From Molothrus aeneus (taxonomy: Eukaryota > Chordata > Aves > Passeriformes > Icteridae): a DNA stretch of 64,000 nt. Below are positions 25,406-36,395 of this stretch, one piece after another; within the stretch, counting starts at the first letter, position 1, and every line of letters begins with the position of its first letter. Under the pieces are notes generated by a model that was given only the letters and a program-made list of their open reading frames with translations, did not search any database and had not been told where the DNA came from. A program made the position numbers and the translations under genes. The stretch spans positions 4,744,501 to 4,808,500 of the forward strand of contig NC_089671.1 of the NCBI RefSeq assembly GCF_037042795.1. The letters are read 5' to 3'.

Positions 25406-28400
25406 GGAAAATTGAAGGCCTAGCTGAATTGCCTTTCCCTGACTCCAAAGCTTGAACTCCCATAAAATTTCTGAAGTAATATTTTGGGGAAGTGCTCCTC
25501 ATTGCCCTCTCCCTCAAATACACCGAACATAATTTTCCTTCTATTTCTGTTGGTGTGAGATAGTAAGATTCATTTTATCAGGGATTGAAGAAATCATATG
25601 ACAAAGAACAGGAACAATCCAGGTCACCAATTCCCAATTTAGTTTTTTTTTTCCCAGTTTCTCCCAGTATGGAGGTTTCCAGCTCAAGCTGGCAGACCTG
25701 CCCAGGACAAGGAGCACAGGACAGGGTCACCATGCCAGAGGGGGAACTGGGTGCACAGTAACAGGACTGAAGAGCCTGGCCTCATGTTGCATCTGCCAGT
25801 GGCTTAATACAGGCTCTTGGACAAGGCACAGCACAGGCTATTTTAAGCCAACTCTGTCTCTGTGTGCCTTTGAAAGAGGGATTATGAGGACTAATGTTCA
25901 TGGAGTATTTCAGTGATGGACACCAGTACATGATGTGTGACTTTCCACTAACAGCCACACACTCAGCACTTCACACTGCTGTGACTCCAGGTGCCTGTGT
26001 TTCCTCAGTTTCAGGCAGAAACCCTATGCTTTTTGGCTGATTATGTTAATTTTTAACAATCAATGAAAGGAACAGCATGGGCTTTTCCCGGAATTGTTAC
26101 ATAATGTATAGGATACATATTACACTGCCTAAACATCACTAAAGTGGATGGTTAGATACCAGTCTCAGGTTCATCTACAGGTGTATCTAGATGAAGATGT
26201 TCACCTGCTGTCTGAGTTGCAAAATAGAAAAATTTGAACTGGAAATTACTGAATTTGAACTGACTTGGTAACAAAAGTGATTTCAGTCCAATAAGATCTC
26301 ACAAACATCTCATATGAGGGGCAAAGTAGGTGGCACCAACATGAACTCTGTGATTCAAAACAGCATAAGCACCAGGGACTAGGAGGAGTCAATTTATCTG
26401 GCTATTCCTTAACAGAGTAGAGGAAGGACATAAAAACTGAATTACTAAAAACTCCCTTTTCCACATGAAGGGAATATGCATTTAAAAAATTTTAATTTGG
26501 ATCACTGGGTAGCAGATCACTGTTTCAAGAAGTGAGTTTAATTTTTAGGCTTCCTGTCAGACTACTGCATAAGCAGCTTCTGTCTGTATGTCTCCAAATC
26601 CCCACTGATACAGATTTAATTCTGAACATTCCAACAGCCTATGTTTCAGACAGAGGAGGAAAAGAACAAGATTAGCATTAGTTGATCACTCTTTCTATCT
26701 CCCTACCGTGAAGAAAAAAGAACTGCAGTAAAAGAGCCAGATGAACACTTGCCCAGCTTCCATGTGTTTGAAACAACTGGGCTGGCTGCTCCACAAGGAA
26801 TATGGGGCTGTGAGCTCACCAGGCACTGCCCTTGAGCTGCCTGAGCAAGGAGAGCAGGGCAGACCCCAGGCAGCACCAGCCTCAGCCAAGCACCCACATC
26901 AGGGAAGTCCCTGGTGACAAGGTCGAGTTGAGGAGTCACATCAGGGTCAGCTCTGGTGACAGAAACCAGGGCCAGGTGCTGCCCTGCCCATGGCAATAAG
27001 TCCAAGACCAAGCAGTGAGAACAGGTTGCAAGCAGGGCCACAGTGTGGGAGCCACAGCCAAAGAGAGCCACAAGAGAGCTGCAAAGAGGCACCTCAACAG
27101 CTTTGACCAAACAAGAGCTCAGAGCCCAGAGCTGAGCTTAAACAGAGCTCCTGGACCCATGGGCACAGCATGGGGAGGCCACAGGTGAAGGGCAGTTAAG
27201 GCCATTAGTGCCCACCAGGCCCTAAACCAAGGAACATCTGTCATTTTTTTTGCTGTGCAAAGAAACAGAAATGAGAGATCAAAGAAAAACAAGATTAGAA
27301 GTTTTGTGTTGGCAAAAAAAAAGTATGGTTTTTTTTCCCTTAAAATTGAGTGATATTTTTCAACTCCACAAGTGGCTAAGGAACAGCAAAAAAAAATCTC
27401 AAGTTGCTCATAAAAAACCTCCTGGTATTAAAGTGATAAGGACTCCATAACCAATTATTCAGAATTAAAAATAAATCGCTAACATCCCTGAAACTGTATT
27501 TTTAAAACAATCTCTTCCTGAAGTGGGAAAGGAGAAGAATTGTACTGGCTCCTGTGATAAAAGGCATGCTTTGGTCAGTGGCCTCTGAATTCGGTGTGGG
27601 GCTTCTTGTGTAGCTCCTGCAAGACTGGGAATTGTTCTGAACTTAGAGTTCAGTTCCTCAACCTGCTTCATCAATAAACTGGCTGAAAATAAGAGAAGAA
27701 CATCAAGGGAAGGAATAATAAGCCCTAAAATAGAGAAATTGTGAATGAAGATAATAAAGCTTCAATGTAAAAACATCAACACACACAGAGTACGAAGAGT
27801 GAGAAGATCTGAACCACCCCAAAGCAAATGTTATGTTTTCCAGTGTGCAAAAGAATCCAAGTAACATTTTCCATCTTGGCTGCTCTCAGTGAGATAGTCA
27901 ATATACAAAGTGATTCAGTATCCCAAACATCTGAGAAGAGACATGTCAGTGGGAATCACTAAAAAGACATCACTGCAGACTCTGCTGCCTCACCACAGTG
28001 AGAACCTCACTTTGGGTGTGGCCCCTGGAGTTCCGTGCGTACACTCAGAGCATGAGTGGGAGGTTATCTGGCCTCTTGCAACTATGGAGAATACACAAAA
28101 CCCCCAGCATGGCTGACTGAAGCTCCTGCACAGCTAAATACCATTCCTTTTAGTAAGACCTTGCTCCCTCACAAGGCCAGGAAACACTTTATAAGCGTAT
28201 ATGAAAACTGAGGTATGAGGAAAACTGAGTTGTAGAATGGCTTGAGTTGGAATGCTATGATTTAACCATTTTTAGACATTATGAAAGTACCTAAACTGGA
28301 AATATAGGTTAGGCACTTATGCTCATTGGCTCTAACCAAAGAAAGGCTGAGATGAGCCCTTCAGTCCCCTTTCAGCTACTTAATCTTTTATTTTGGACCA

Positions 28401-28779
28401 TAACCTCTTGGGATTGATGGTGTAATGCTGCACTGTCACCACTCAGAAAGATCCAATTGTTCCAGTTTTCAATTCTGCGTCTCAACTAGATTTCAAACTG
28501 AGGCCAAACACCACTGTCCATGGAACAACCACCACTCTACCATCTTAAGACACAAATTTGCCTGGGCAGGCCAGAAGAAAGTGCCAGTTCTGTCTGATAA
28601 GCCACGACTGAGAGTCCCCGGGCCTGGCTCCAGCCCGCAAAGGACGCGCTGTGTGAACCGAGGCTGCACCATCCATCCCTCCTTCTGTTCTCCGTCCATT
28701 GGCTGATCCTCCCGCTGAAATCCAAGGGAGTCTGAAAGCATTTAACAGCCTCTCAAAGATATGTCATGCGATCTAACAT
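25406..28779. other. Non-coding desert, no gene recognised
   Basis: Unique sequence. A region at 25845-25925 vaguely resembles a MIR 3' half (TCTGTCTCTGTGTGCC, then GAGGGATTATGAGGACTAATG) but is too eroded to call. The 26700-27110 block is GC-richer with a chance 135-residue minus-strand frame. Confidence 0.55.
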
Positions 28780-28945
28780 TCTGAGCACAGAACTGGGAGC
28801 CAGGAACTTTTAATTGTGCCTGTAGGAATTGAAGCCAAATCACTTAACCTCTTTGCTTCTCAGCTTCTCATCCATAAAAAGAAAACTATGTTCATGCTGC
28901 TGGCTGGGGTTTTATGAGAGTTAATTCATAGACCTGTATGGAAAA
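28780..28945 (+). mobile_element. Degraded MIR-type SINE
   Basis: CTGGGAGCCAGGAAC, then AAATCACTTAACCTCTTTGCTTCTCAGCTTCTCATCCATAAA and GGGGTTTTATGAGAGTTAATTCAT match the MIR core and 3' half, in order. It lies about 330 bases from the orphan CpG island. Confidence 0.7.
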
Positions 28946-29107
28946 TGACTCCTCCTCTGCTGCAGAAATGCAAACTTTGTGTTAAAAAAAATTATATATG
29001 AGTAATTTCAACAGAAACTAAGAGCAGACAGAAGTTGAAAATTCAGGCTGAATTCTTCTTGAGGGAAACACATTTCTTCTGCAAAAGCAGATCTCCATTG
29101 TGAAAAA

Positions 29108-29205
29108 GATGTTTCTGGGGGTTTTGTTTTGTTTTCTTTGTTGTGATGCTGTTGTTTGTTTTTTGTTTTATTTTGTTTTGGTTTTTGTTTGTTTGTTTGA
29201 ATTCA
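29108..29205 (+). repeat. T/G-rich low-complexity tract
   Basis: Runs of GTTTT and GTTT units border the left side of the orphan CpG island, giving a sharp composition switch. Confidence 0.8.
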
Positions 29206-29342
29206 ATTTTCCATTGAAAAACAGCCTTGACAAAATATTGGTGGCCAGCCCTACCAACAGTGAGACATATTGCCTTTCCAAGGTGCTGCGCTGGCGGCGA
29301 TGCCCACGGACAGCGCTCGGGAGAGACCCCGCACACGCGGAG

Positions 29343-29370
29343 CCGGTGCGGCGGGGCCGGTGCGGCGGGG
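29343..29370 (+). repeat. Exact 14-bp tandem duplication
   Basis: CCGGTGCGGCGGGG occurs twice head to tail inside the orphan CpG island. Confidence 0.9.
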
Positions 29371-29424
29371 CCCTGCCCGAGCACCGGGGACCCTGGGCCG
29401 GGGAGCGGCGGCGCTGGGCCGGCA

Positions 29425-29439
29425 CCGCTAGAGGGCAGC
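29425..29439 (+). promoter_or_regulatory. CTCF-like motif in the orphan CpG island
   Basis: CCGCTAGAGGGCAGC fits the extended CTCF consensus CCASYAGRKGGCRSY at 14 of 15 positions (G for A at position 3, an accepted variant in the CCGCG-type core). It is forward, pointing toward NOG, and so convergent with the minus-strand motif at 62988-63000. Confidence 0.5.
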
Positions 29440-29470
29440 GGCGGAGCGGCCACGGCCGGGGGCCCGGCCC

Positions 29471-29500
29471 GGCTCGGCTCGGCTCGGCTCGGCTCGGCTC
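29471..29500 (+). repeat. Pentanucleotide array (GGCTC)6 with imperfect extension
   Basis: Six exact GGCTC units, then an interrupted continuation (GGCTC/GGCCC mixtures) to about 29535. Shifted frames yield an artefactual Ala-Arg-Leu-Gly-Ser or Pro-Ser-Arg-Ala repeat. Confidence 0.9.
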
Positions 29501-30998
29501 GGGCAGCTCGGCTCGGCCCGGCTCGGCTCGGCTCAGCCCCGGGCTGCCGCGGAGCGGTGCCGGGGTCCCGGGCAGCTGCAGCGCCTTGGGGCTGTCCGAA
29601 GGTTCCGCTGCCGCGGGGACACCGCGCGTTCCTCGCCCGCCCGCGCCGGGGATGCGGTGGCAGCGAGTCCCGAGCGCTCCCGGCGCCGCTCCCGCTGCTC
29701 TCCCGGTGGCGATGCGGGCTCAGCGCCTCCTTCCCACCCCGCGAGCTCCGCTGATGAAAGCGCAGAGCTTCGGTCACTGCTGATCTCACTGAAGAAATCG
29801 CTACGCTCCCGCCGACTCCTGGCTGCTTACGCACGCCTATCCCATCGAAGTTAACTCGGAGAGAATTAGCCCGGAACCGGCGTAAGTGCCGGGATGACTG
29901 ATGTACTGAGCCGCTGATGTGAATAACGCATTCACGATCCAGCGTCGAATTAGAAGATGCTTGGCTACTTGGGAAGAAAAGGAGCAAGATTTGTCTGTTC
30001 AGGAGAGAAAGTGTGCTTAGTTACAGGGTGTTTTCTGCCATTCTTCACAGAGTAGCAAAGAAGACGAAGATTTTGCTAAAGTCTTCCCTACATATGGACA
30101 GTGACTTTTAGCTAATAGTCAAGGGGAAAGAAAAATAAACCCCAAACTACCTGACACTAAATGCAGTATTTTAGATCTATATATTCACAAATACATATTC
30201 AAGTTCAGCGAAGCCAACCAGAGCATGGTGGGCTGTTACAAACTTGGCTGCACAGGTAAAGGGCAAACTGGAGCCTGGGCTGTGCACTTTAGGCAAGCAG
30301 AGCCTGAGCCCAAGCACAAGGGCCACAGACTTCACCTGGTGGCCATCCAGTGCCAGAGTCTCCCAGGCACTGCCTGGGGAGCTGCAGCAGTGACTGGACT
30401 GTGTCTTTGCTGTGGCCCATGGTCTCTCCTGATGCTGATCCCTAAATTCAATTCATGAGCATTCAATTAATTGTATGCTCCAGCACAGAGCGTGTGACTG
30501 ACTGTCCTCTGCCTGCTCAGGGGGCTCAAGGTTATCCTGCCAAACTAAAGGCAGTAACATCCATTCCCTCCCTCCCAAAGAAAGGCACTGTGAAACACAG
30601 ATCCTGGAAAAGACATGGCCAGACACATGCAAAATATACTTGAGATGAAATAGGTGGGGTCATGTTCCACCAGCTCTGTTGGCCACCAGTGACAAACCCA
30701 GCGAGAAGATGACTGGAATGTGGATGTGGTGCACAAGACTGTGGCATGTACACACTGTGGTGGCTGTCACTCCTCCTTGCCACTTCAGCAGCCTGGCACA
30801 AGGCAACTACCACTAAGGCTCATTTGAATAATTCCCACATACATTCCAGATGTTGACCACATGGCTTGTCTTTGTAAGGCTTCAAAATAAGGGGGGGAAA
30901 GGATAAAGGGTGGAATTATTTTTTTTTCCTTCAGTGTCCATATTTGTTTTCTACACAGATGTTTGTAGTTGTACAGAGGAAATAAGCATAAATCAGCA

Positions 30999-31021
30999 CC
31001 CCCCCCCTTTTTTTTTTTTTT
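30999..31021 (+). repeat. C9 then T14 homopolymer junction
   Basis: Nine C run straight into about fourteen T, a polypyrimidine tract able to form triplex DNA and prone to sequencing length error. Confidence 0.9.
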
Positions 31022-32713
31022 AGTTCACTATATGATTCATATTTATAGGACATGCATGGAACTCAATGAAGCTGACAGATCTAAGTTGTGGGCTGTTGTG
31101 CCACTTATTGTAGAACATATATACTGGTTTTAGGGACATGAAAATCTTAAAATAACCCCACTGATCAAAAGCATAAACATCAATGTTGCTGCTCTACTCA
31201 TCCCTTTTCACACCATGGGCCTGACCCTGGCAGCTTCTGTTCTTGCTCTCTGAGCAAGGTGTCTCTCCTTCCTGGGGTGGGATTGTATCAGGTTCTGGGG
31301 CACCAGGAGCAGCCCTGTGGGGCCAGGAGGCAGAGGAATGAGGGCTGGACCCCATCCCTGTGCACAGCTCCTGCTCCAGGAGGTGAGTCCAGGCTGGATG
31401 TGTTGCTGCAGGACTGCACAGCAAGTGCTGGAGATGAGGTGGGTTTGGGTGAATGCTGGTTCTCCCAGGAGCTGGGACAGTGCTTTAGTGCTGCTGCCAA
31501 AGACTGGCTGTTATCAGAGTAAATAACTTCAGCTCAAATAAAGATGAGCTATGGGCTCCCTTGTTTCAGAGTTTTTTCTTTTCCTGCCTAATTCAAGCTT
31601 TTTGTAAGTCAAACATGCAAGCCCAGATGAAAAGTTTAAGACTGTGGAGGGGAAATAATTTCCTTTGAGACTGCAATTCTGCATCTTAACCTGGAGAGGG
31701 TGGAGTGGAATATGACAAGATCACCTCCCCAGAAGTTCCGTGTCTTCAACATTTTAAGTACAGGAAGCCCCAAAGGGTCTTCTCAGCAAGGCACAAATAC
31801 TATTTGCTGTGTATCAGTTTTTCACAGTCCAGCAGTGTCACAAAAATGCTTTGGCCTTGGGAGAAGCAGCTTTCAGGGGAAATCCTTTTTCTCCACAGCA
31901 GTGGCTGAGCCAGCGGCAGCTGACAGAAACAGGGGCAGGGAGCTAAGAACAACACTGGAGCCGTTCTCTGAATTCCTCCTGAAGTTGGTAATGTGACTTT
32001 TATGCTGAGCTGTAGCTGCTGAGGGCAGAAAATGGATTAGGTAACTGTGCCATGAAGATGAAGGCTGGAGACACTGCACCATTTCAGCCCCTCCACCATG
32101 GACAAGGCAATGCCCACAGGGCTCACAGGCAATGGCTAGATTGCCACTCTCATTCTTCTAGGGATCCATGAGCTTCCAACACTAACAGCAAGCAGCCAAC
32201 ACTATGAGCAAGAGCACAGTATTTTTACTAAAAAAATACCTGTTTTGTTAAAAGTACGTGTTGTTGACCAAAGTGTAACGTGTTGTTGAACAGCTAGAGA
32301 AGATTTTAAGTTCTCACCCCATTTCTCTCTGCTACTTAATTAATTTGCTTTGAAAGCAGAAAAGGTTAAGGAGATGCTACTGAGACCTGGATTGTGTGTC
32401 CTAAGCAGGCTTAGAAAAGCCAATGCCTGTGCTGCTAATGCAGCCCTTCAGTCCTGCTGAGCCCAGCAAATAAGCTACACCTCATCATCCTCACTGTGAG
32501 AGTCCTCTTTTGCATAACAACATCAACCACAACTTCTCTCAAGATGTTTTACCAGGGGGAAACTACAAAATACAACCAAGACCACAACTTCTGTCAGCAC
32601 ATTAGGAAATAAAGGTCATAAAACTGGTGATTTTTAAAATATGTGAATCATAGACTCAAGGTCTTTCCATGAATCATAACAGAAATATGAAGAGTGAGAT
32701 AGCATATTAGAAC

Positions 32714-32729
32714 AAAAAAAAAAAAAAAA
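32714..32729 (+). repeat. A16 homopolymer
   Basis: Sixteen A followed by GAAGAGAAGAGG purine-rich text. No AATAAA upstream, so not treated as a retroposon tail. Confidence 0.9.
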
Positions 32730-33684
32730 GAAGAGAAGAGGTATATGAAGGAAGTATATTTTTAGTTACTGCTGGTTTATATGACGAATAAACTTTAGAG
32801 GGTCCCAATGTCTCAATCCAGAACTAACACCTAAAGGCAAAATGGGTCAGAAAGATTTCCTGAGGTGCTCAGTGTGATGTATGGAGCAGTGGAGCAGTAG
32901 GTCCAGGGGAAGGGGTTGTCAGACAGGCCTTTCTCTAGACTGAGAGCTGTTCTCTCCCTTTTGCCATAGATACAACCTGGAGAGATGCAGTCAGGCCTGG
33001 AGAACACAACACTGTCAGAGTTAGGCTGGTACATGGGAACAAACCTCTGCTGATACATGGATGGTTCTAAACATAGTTCTTCATTCACTGAGGGGGGTTT
33101 CTGCCATAACTAACACTCAGCTGTACCTAAATTAACCGTACCAAGCTCCTTAGCCTGGGTTTGAAGCATGTCTGAGAAGAGTTAAAAAAAAAAATTAGGC
33201 ATCTTCTGCCAAAAGTTTCAGGTCTCCTTATTTCTCAAAAGTGTCCTCTGCTAAAGGCTGACTTGTACTACTCACATTCACCACCCAGACTCTGGGATCA
33301 ACACTGATGTTACTCAATCCAGCACCAATCCCAGCTCAGATCCATGTTCATCATGTAAGGAATATTGTACCCTTAGGCACAGCCCCCAACAGGGGTTGAG
33401 TGTTAATCACAGCATCTTGAAGATAAACCCCAGGCTGTTTGTGACTCACAGACACACCTCTGAGTCACTATTCTCATTACTTTCTCTTGGGGGGTAGAGA
33501 GTTACTGCTGGTTTACACCAGCAGCAAACTACATCTTCCTGCTATGCTGACCTTGCTGTTTTGGCTCCTGACTCTTCATGTAGAGCCAACATTCCTTCCT
33601 TGCTCTACCTACTGGAATAAGGAAGTCACTTGATGAGTGACTCTTCATCCCATCACACCCAGATCTGAAGCTGAAGGGTAAATT

Positions 33685-33740
33685 TTCTGAGTAGCCCAAT
33701 TCACTGCAATGGAATTATCTGTTGAGTGATGCAATACCCA
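33685..33740. mobile_element. Ancient repeat fragment (CCATTCACTTCAATGG type)
   Basis: GAGTAGCCCAATTCACTGCAATGGAATTATCTGTTGAGTGATGCAAT resembles the GAGTAGTCCCATTGACTTCAATGGGACTACTC palindromic repeat of sauropsids, well diverged. Confidence 0.35.
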
Positions 33741-34564
33741 GTCTGAGGCAGGTTGGCAAAACACAGTTTAGAGCTTGAGATCATTGGAATGAGATGACAG
33801 GAAAACACTTTAGTGTTGCCAGGTAGAATGAGGGCCTAGGAAAAGTTGGGTAAAAAAATCCATTGAATCCTTTGGTTTGCAGTTCACATTGTCTATAGAA
33901 AGTACTATCAATCATTACATCAATTGAAAATAAGCTTCTTGCTCTGAAACAGTTGAAATCCAGAGTAGCTCAGAATGACAGGAATCCTCACTGGATCTGA
34001 GATCGGATCTCCATCAGGTACCAGTCTCTTGGTACCTAGGATTTAGTCTTATTTAGCCAGGACTGAGAGCAAAAAGACATCTTTCTATGTCACAGAATAT
34101 CACCACTTTAGCAGATGCCACTGAATCTATTTCCTTCAAAGTAATGAAGTGAGATTGTTTATGTGAATGTTTTCAAAGAGCTGAACCTGCAAGGTCCTGC
34201 TCACAGTTCAGGAAATGGCAGAATATAAATCTGTCCAAATTAACCAAGCTCCTACAATATTCAATACAGGAACACAGCGACAGCAGCAACATCTTGTTCT
34301 TTTGGTGTAATGACTGTTGATGCTGGGATTTAGAAGGATTATGTTGATCTAGGAAAAAGTGGGGAATATTAATATACAAAATTGTTAAATGTCAAATCAA
34401 ATCCTTTAATAACCTGTGTGTCTGGTTGAGGATGGGAGTGCTTTCAAAACTAGCTACAAATATTCAAGAAATCCATTTGGCAAGTTCAAACAAATAGCCC
34501 AAATCAATTACACACAGAGCTTTCTTTAGGGGGCACATTTTCAGCACAGTCAGTGGAGAATTAA

Positions 34565-34605
34565 GCCCTCTGCTCCCATTATTCTTAATGGGATTGGCAC
34601 ACCCA
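34565..34605. mobile_element. Ancient palindromic repeat fragment
   Basis: CTCCCATTATTCTTAATGGGATTGGCACA has inverted CCCATT/AATGGG arms and the word order of the same old repeat group. It is short. Confidence 0.3.
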
Positions 34606-36340
34606 ATTCCTCATACACATGGTTGTGAGTTTAAAGCCAGGAGATAAAATAAGACTTTGAAAGAATAAGAACGTTTCTATATTGTCTAGTCTTTCCTGTA
34701 CAGTGTAATGTCTGTGTTTGCTAAGAAATCTCAGTCCACAGGAGTAGAGCTCCCTGGCCCAAAACAGACTCAAAGCTGAAACTGAGATGGAAGAGTGCAG
34801 AAATCCTTCTTGACAGCTTTGTGAGAGCTTCAGGGATAAATCCAGGCTATGAAATAAGAACTGTACTTTGTAGGAATTGCTGAATTTTAGCACTTACTCT
34901 CAAGCCTTTCCCAAAGAACAAAACAACTTTGTCTCATGCCCAAAAATCAGAGAAGAAGCCAACAAGGTAAAAATTTCACAGTAATAGTTAGTGTACAGCT
35001 GCTGTATAAGCTTTAAATTTCTGAATCAGAGGGACTAGAAGCCAGTCAACTCATGTTCTAAGTAACTGTCCCAGTTGCCACCTTCTTCTCTATTTTGAAA
35101 TGGATGGAAGTAGCAGCTTCTTTCACTCTTTATTTTTCTCTGATTTTGATCCAAATTTCTTCCTTAATATCAGAATGTTGAATTAAAATTCAAAATCTGT
35201 TTTGATAAGCTGGTATTTTTCTGTGGAAAAATAATAGGACAGTTGCAGTTAGTGCTCGTCATTGCTTATTTTTCAAAGCACCAGTGCCACACACTGAGTC
35301 GGGAACCCCTGAAATCTTTCCACTGACTGTAGCTCACTCTGTTGTTGTGCCCCTTTCCATGGGCTAAAAACACCTTAAGTGCAGATAGAGATCCTTATCA
35401 CAGCAATGCTTGGGCAAAGTTAAGAATTAAACTCTCAAAATCTGTTTTTAAAATAAGCAGATTTGGAATGCTCTCATCTGCCCCACTGCAATTACTTGTA
35501 AGAAGATGGATTAAATTCTCCTGACCAGAATCCAGTGATATTCAGCAACAAAGTCACCAACAAAGTCACCACAACTCTCGAATACTTCCAGTTGCTGTGT
35601 TGGACAGCTGCAGTTCTGTGCACTAATAGCTGTGTATTTGTCTAGAGTTTATCTCTGTAGGTGCACAATTGCTCAAGGTATAAAAAGGAATTGTCTGTTT
35701 GTACCTGGAGGCTGGAGCCAGTTCACTTCAAAGTCAGGTGCTCTACATGCAAAGGACTCCAGAACTGCTCTGTGAACTTGGTGAAAGAGCCCTTCCAATT
35801 CCAACAACTAAGTTTTGTGCCTGATATTCTGGCTAGCTCTCCTCTGCTGTGTTTCCATGGATTTAGTTTACAACTGAATTCAGCCTCTGAATTACACACC
35901 CATTAGTCCAGTGACACTAAGAGAACACTGGAAAACATAGCTGCTACTTCTGGCTTTAGAGTTTACTTGCTCTGTGCTGGTATATTCCTTACTCCCTCCT
36001 CTTTCTTCCTTAGGTGTGGTCTTCAGCAAAGATTCTCATTTTTTTGTAGCCAGGTGGGTTACATTGCTCCTGATTTTCTGTGGTGTTAATCAGCAGCAGA
36101 CTGGGCCTTGACAAAAAATGCTGTACTTAGACAGGAATTACTGAAACAGCAATGACTCCTTTCTGATGCATGAAGCATTGACTGAACACATCTTCTGGAG
36201 CTCACAATGATGGAAGGCAAGGCTAAAACAAGGATATCTTGGATATGGATCCAGAAGCACATCCAGAAATTACTTAAATTCCATGAACCCTTGTACTTTG
36301 GTTCTGACTCAGAATGTTTAAGAACAGGGTGTAAAACTAA

Positions 36341-36395
36341 GGACTGGTTCCACAGCTGGTGTAAATTGGCATAAATCCATTCACTTCAATCTAAA
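36341..36395 (+). mobile_element. Fragment of the same ancient GGTGTAAA repeat
   Basis: CAGCTGGTGTAAATTGGCATAAATCCATTCACTTCAAT matches the same word order as the copy near 24.2 kb and includes the characteristic CATTnACTTCAAT. Confidence 0.5.

Larger units (their letters stand above)
29280..29760. promoter_or_regulatory. Orphan CpG island in the desert
   Basis: About 480 bases of very GC- and CpG-rich sequence, bounded by T/G-rich DNA on the left (29108-29205) and returning to AT-rich on the right. No recognisable gene starts here. It contains an exact 14-bp tandem duplication (29343-29370), a GGCTC array (29471-29500) and a CTCF-like motif (29425-29439). Isolated CpG islands often mark unannotated lncRNA promoters, insulators or enhancers. 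The 314-residue minus-strand frame across it is Pro/Ala/Arg-rich composition noise. Confidence 0.75.
29770..36340. other. Non-coding desert, no gene recognised
   Basis: Unique DNA with the short repeat fragments listed. A GC-richer stretch at about 31190-31520 has open frames on both strands, none recognisable. Confidence 0.55.

Noticed and set aside
26695..27110. 135-codon minus-strand frame
   Set aside because: Leu/Ala/Val-rich from composition, with no signal or domain that I recognise.
28232..28260. Possible reversed CR1 end (TAGAATGGCTTGAGTTGGAA)
   Set aside because: About 20 matching bases only, with no continuing similarity.
29043..29987. 314-codon minus-strand frame across the orphan CpG island
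   Set aside because: Its composition is Pro/Ala/Arg/Gly-rich over a GC array and Lys/Asn/Gln-rich over the T/G tract; no domain is visible and stops are rare only because of GC content.
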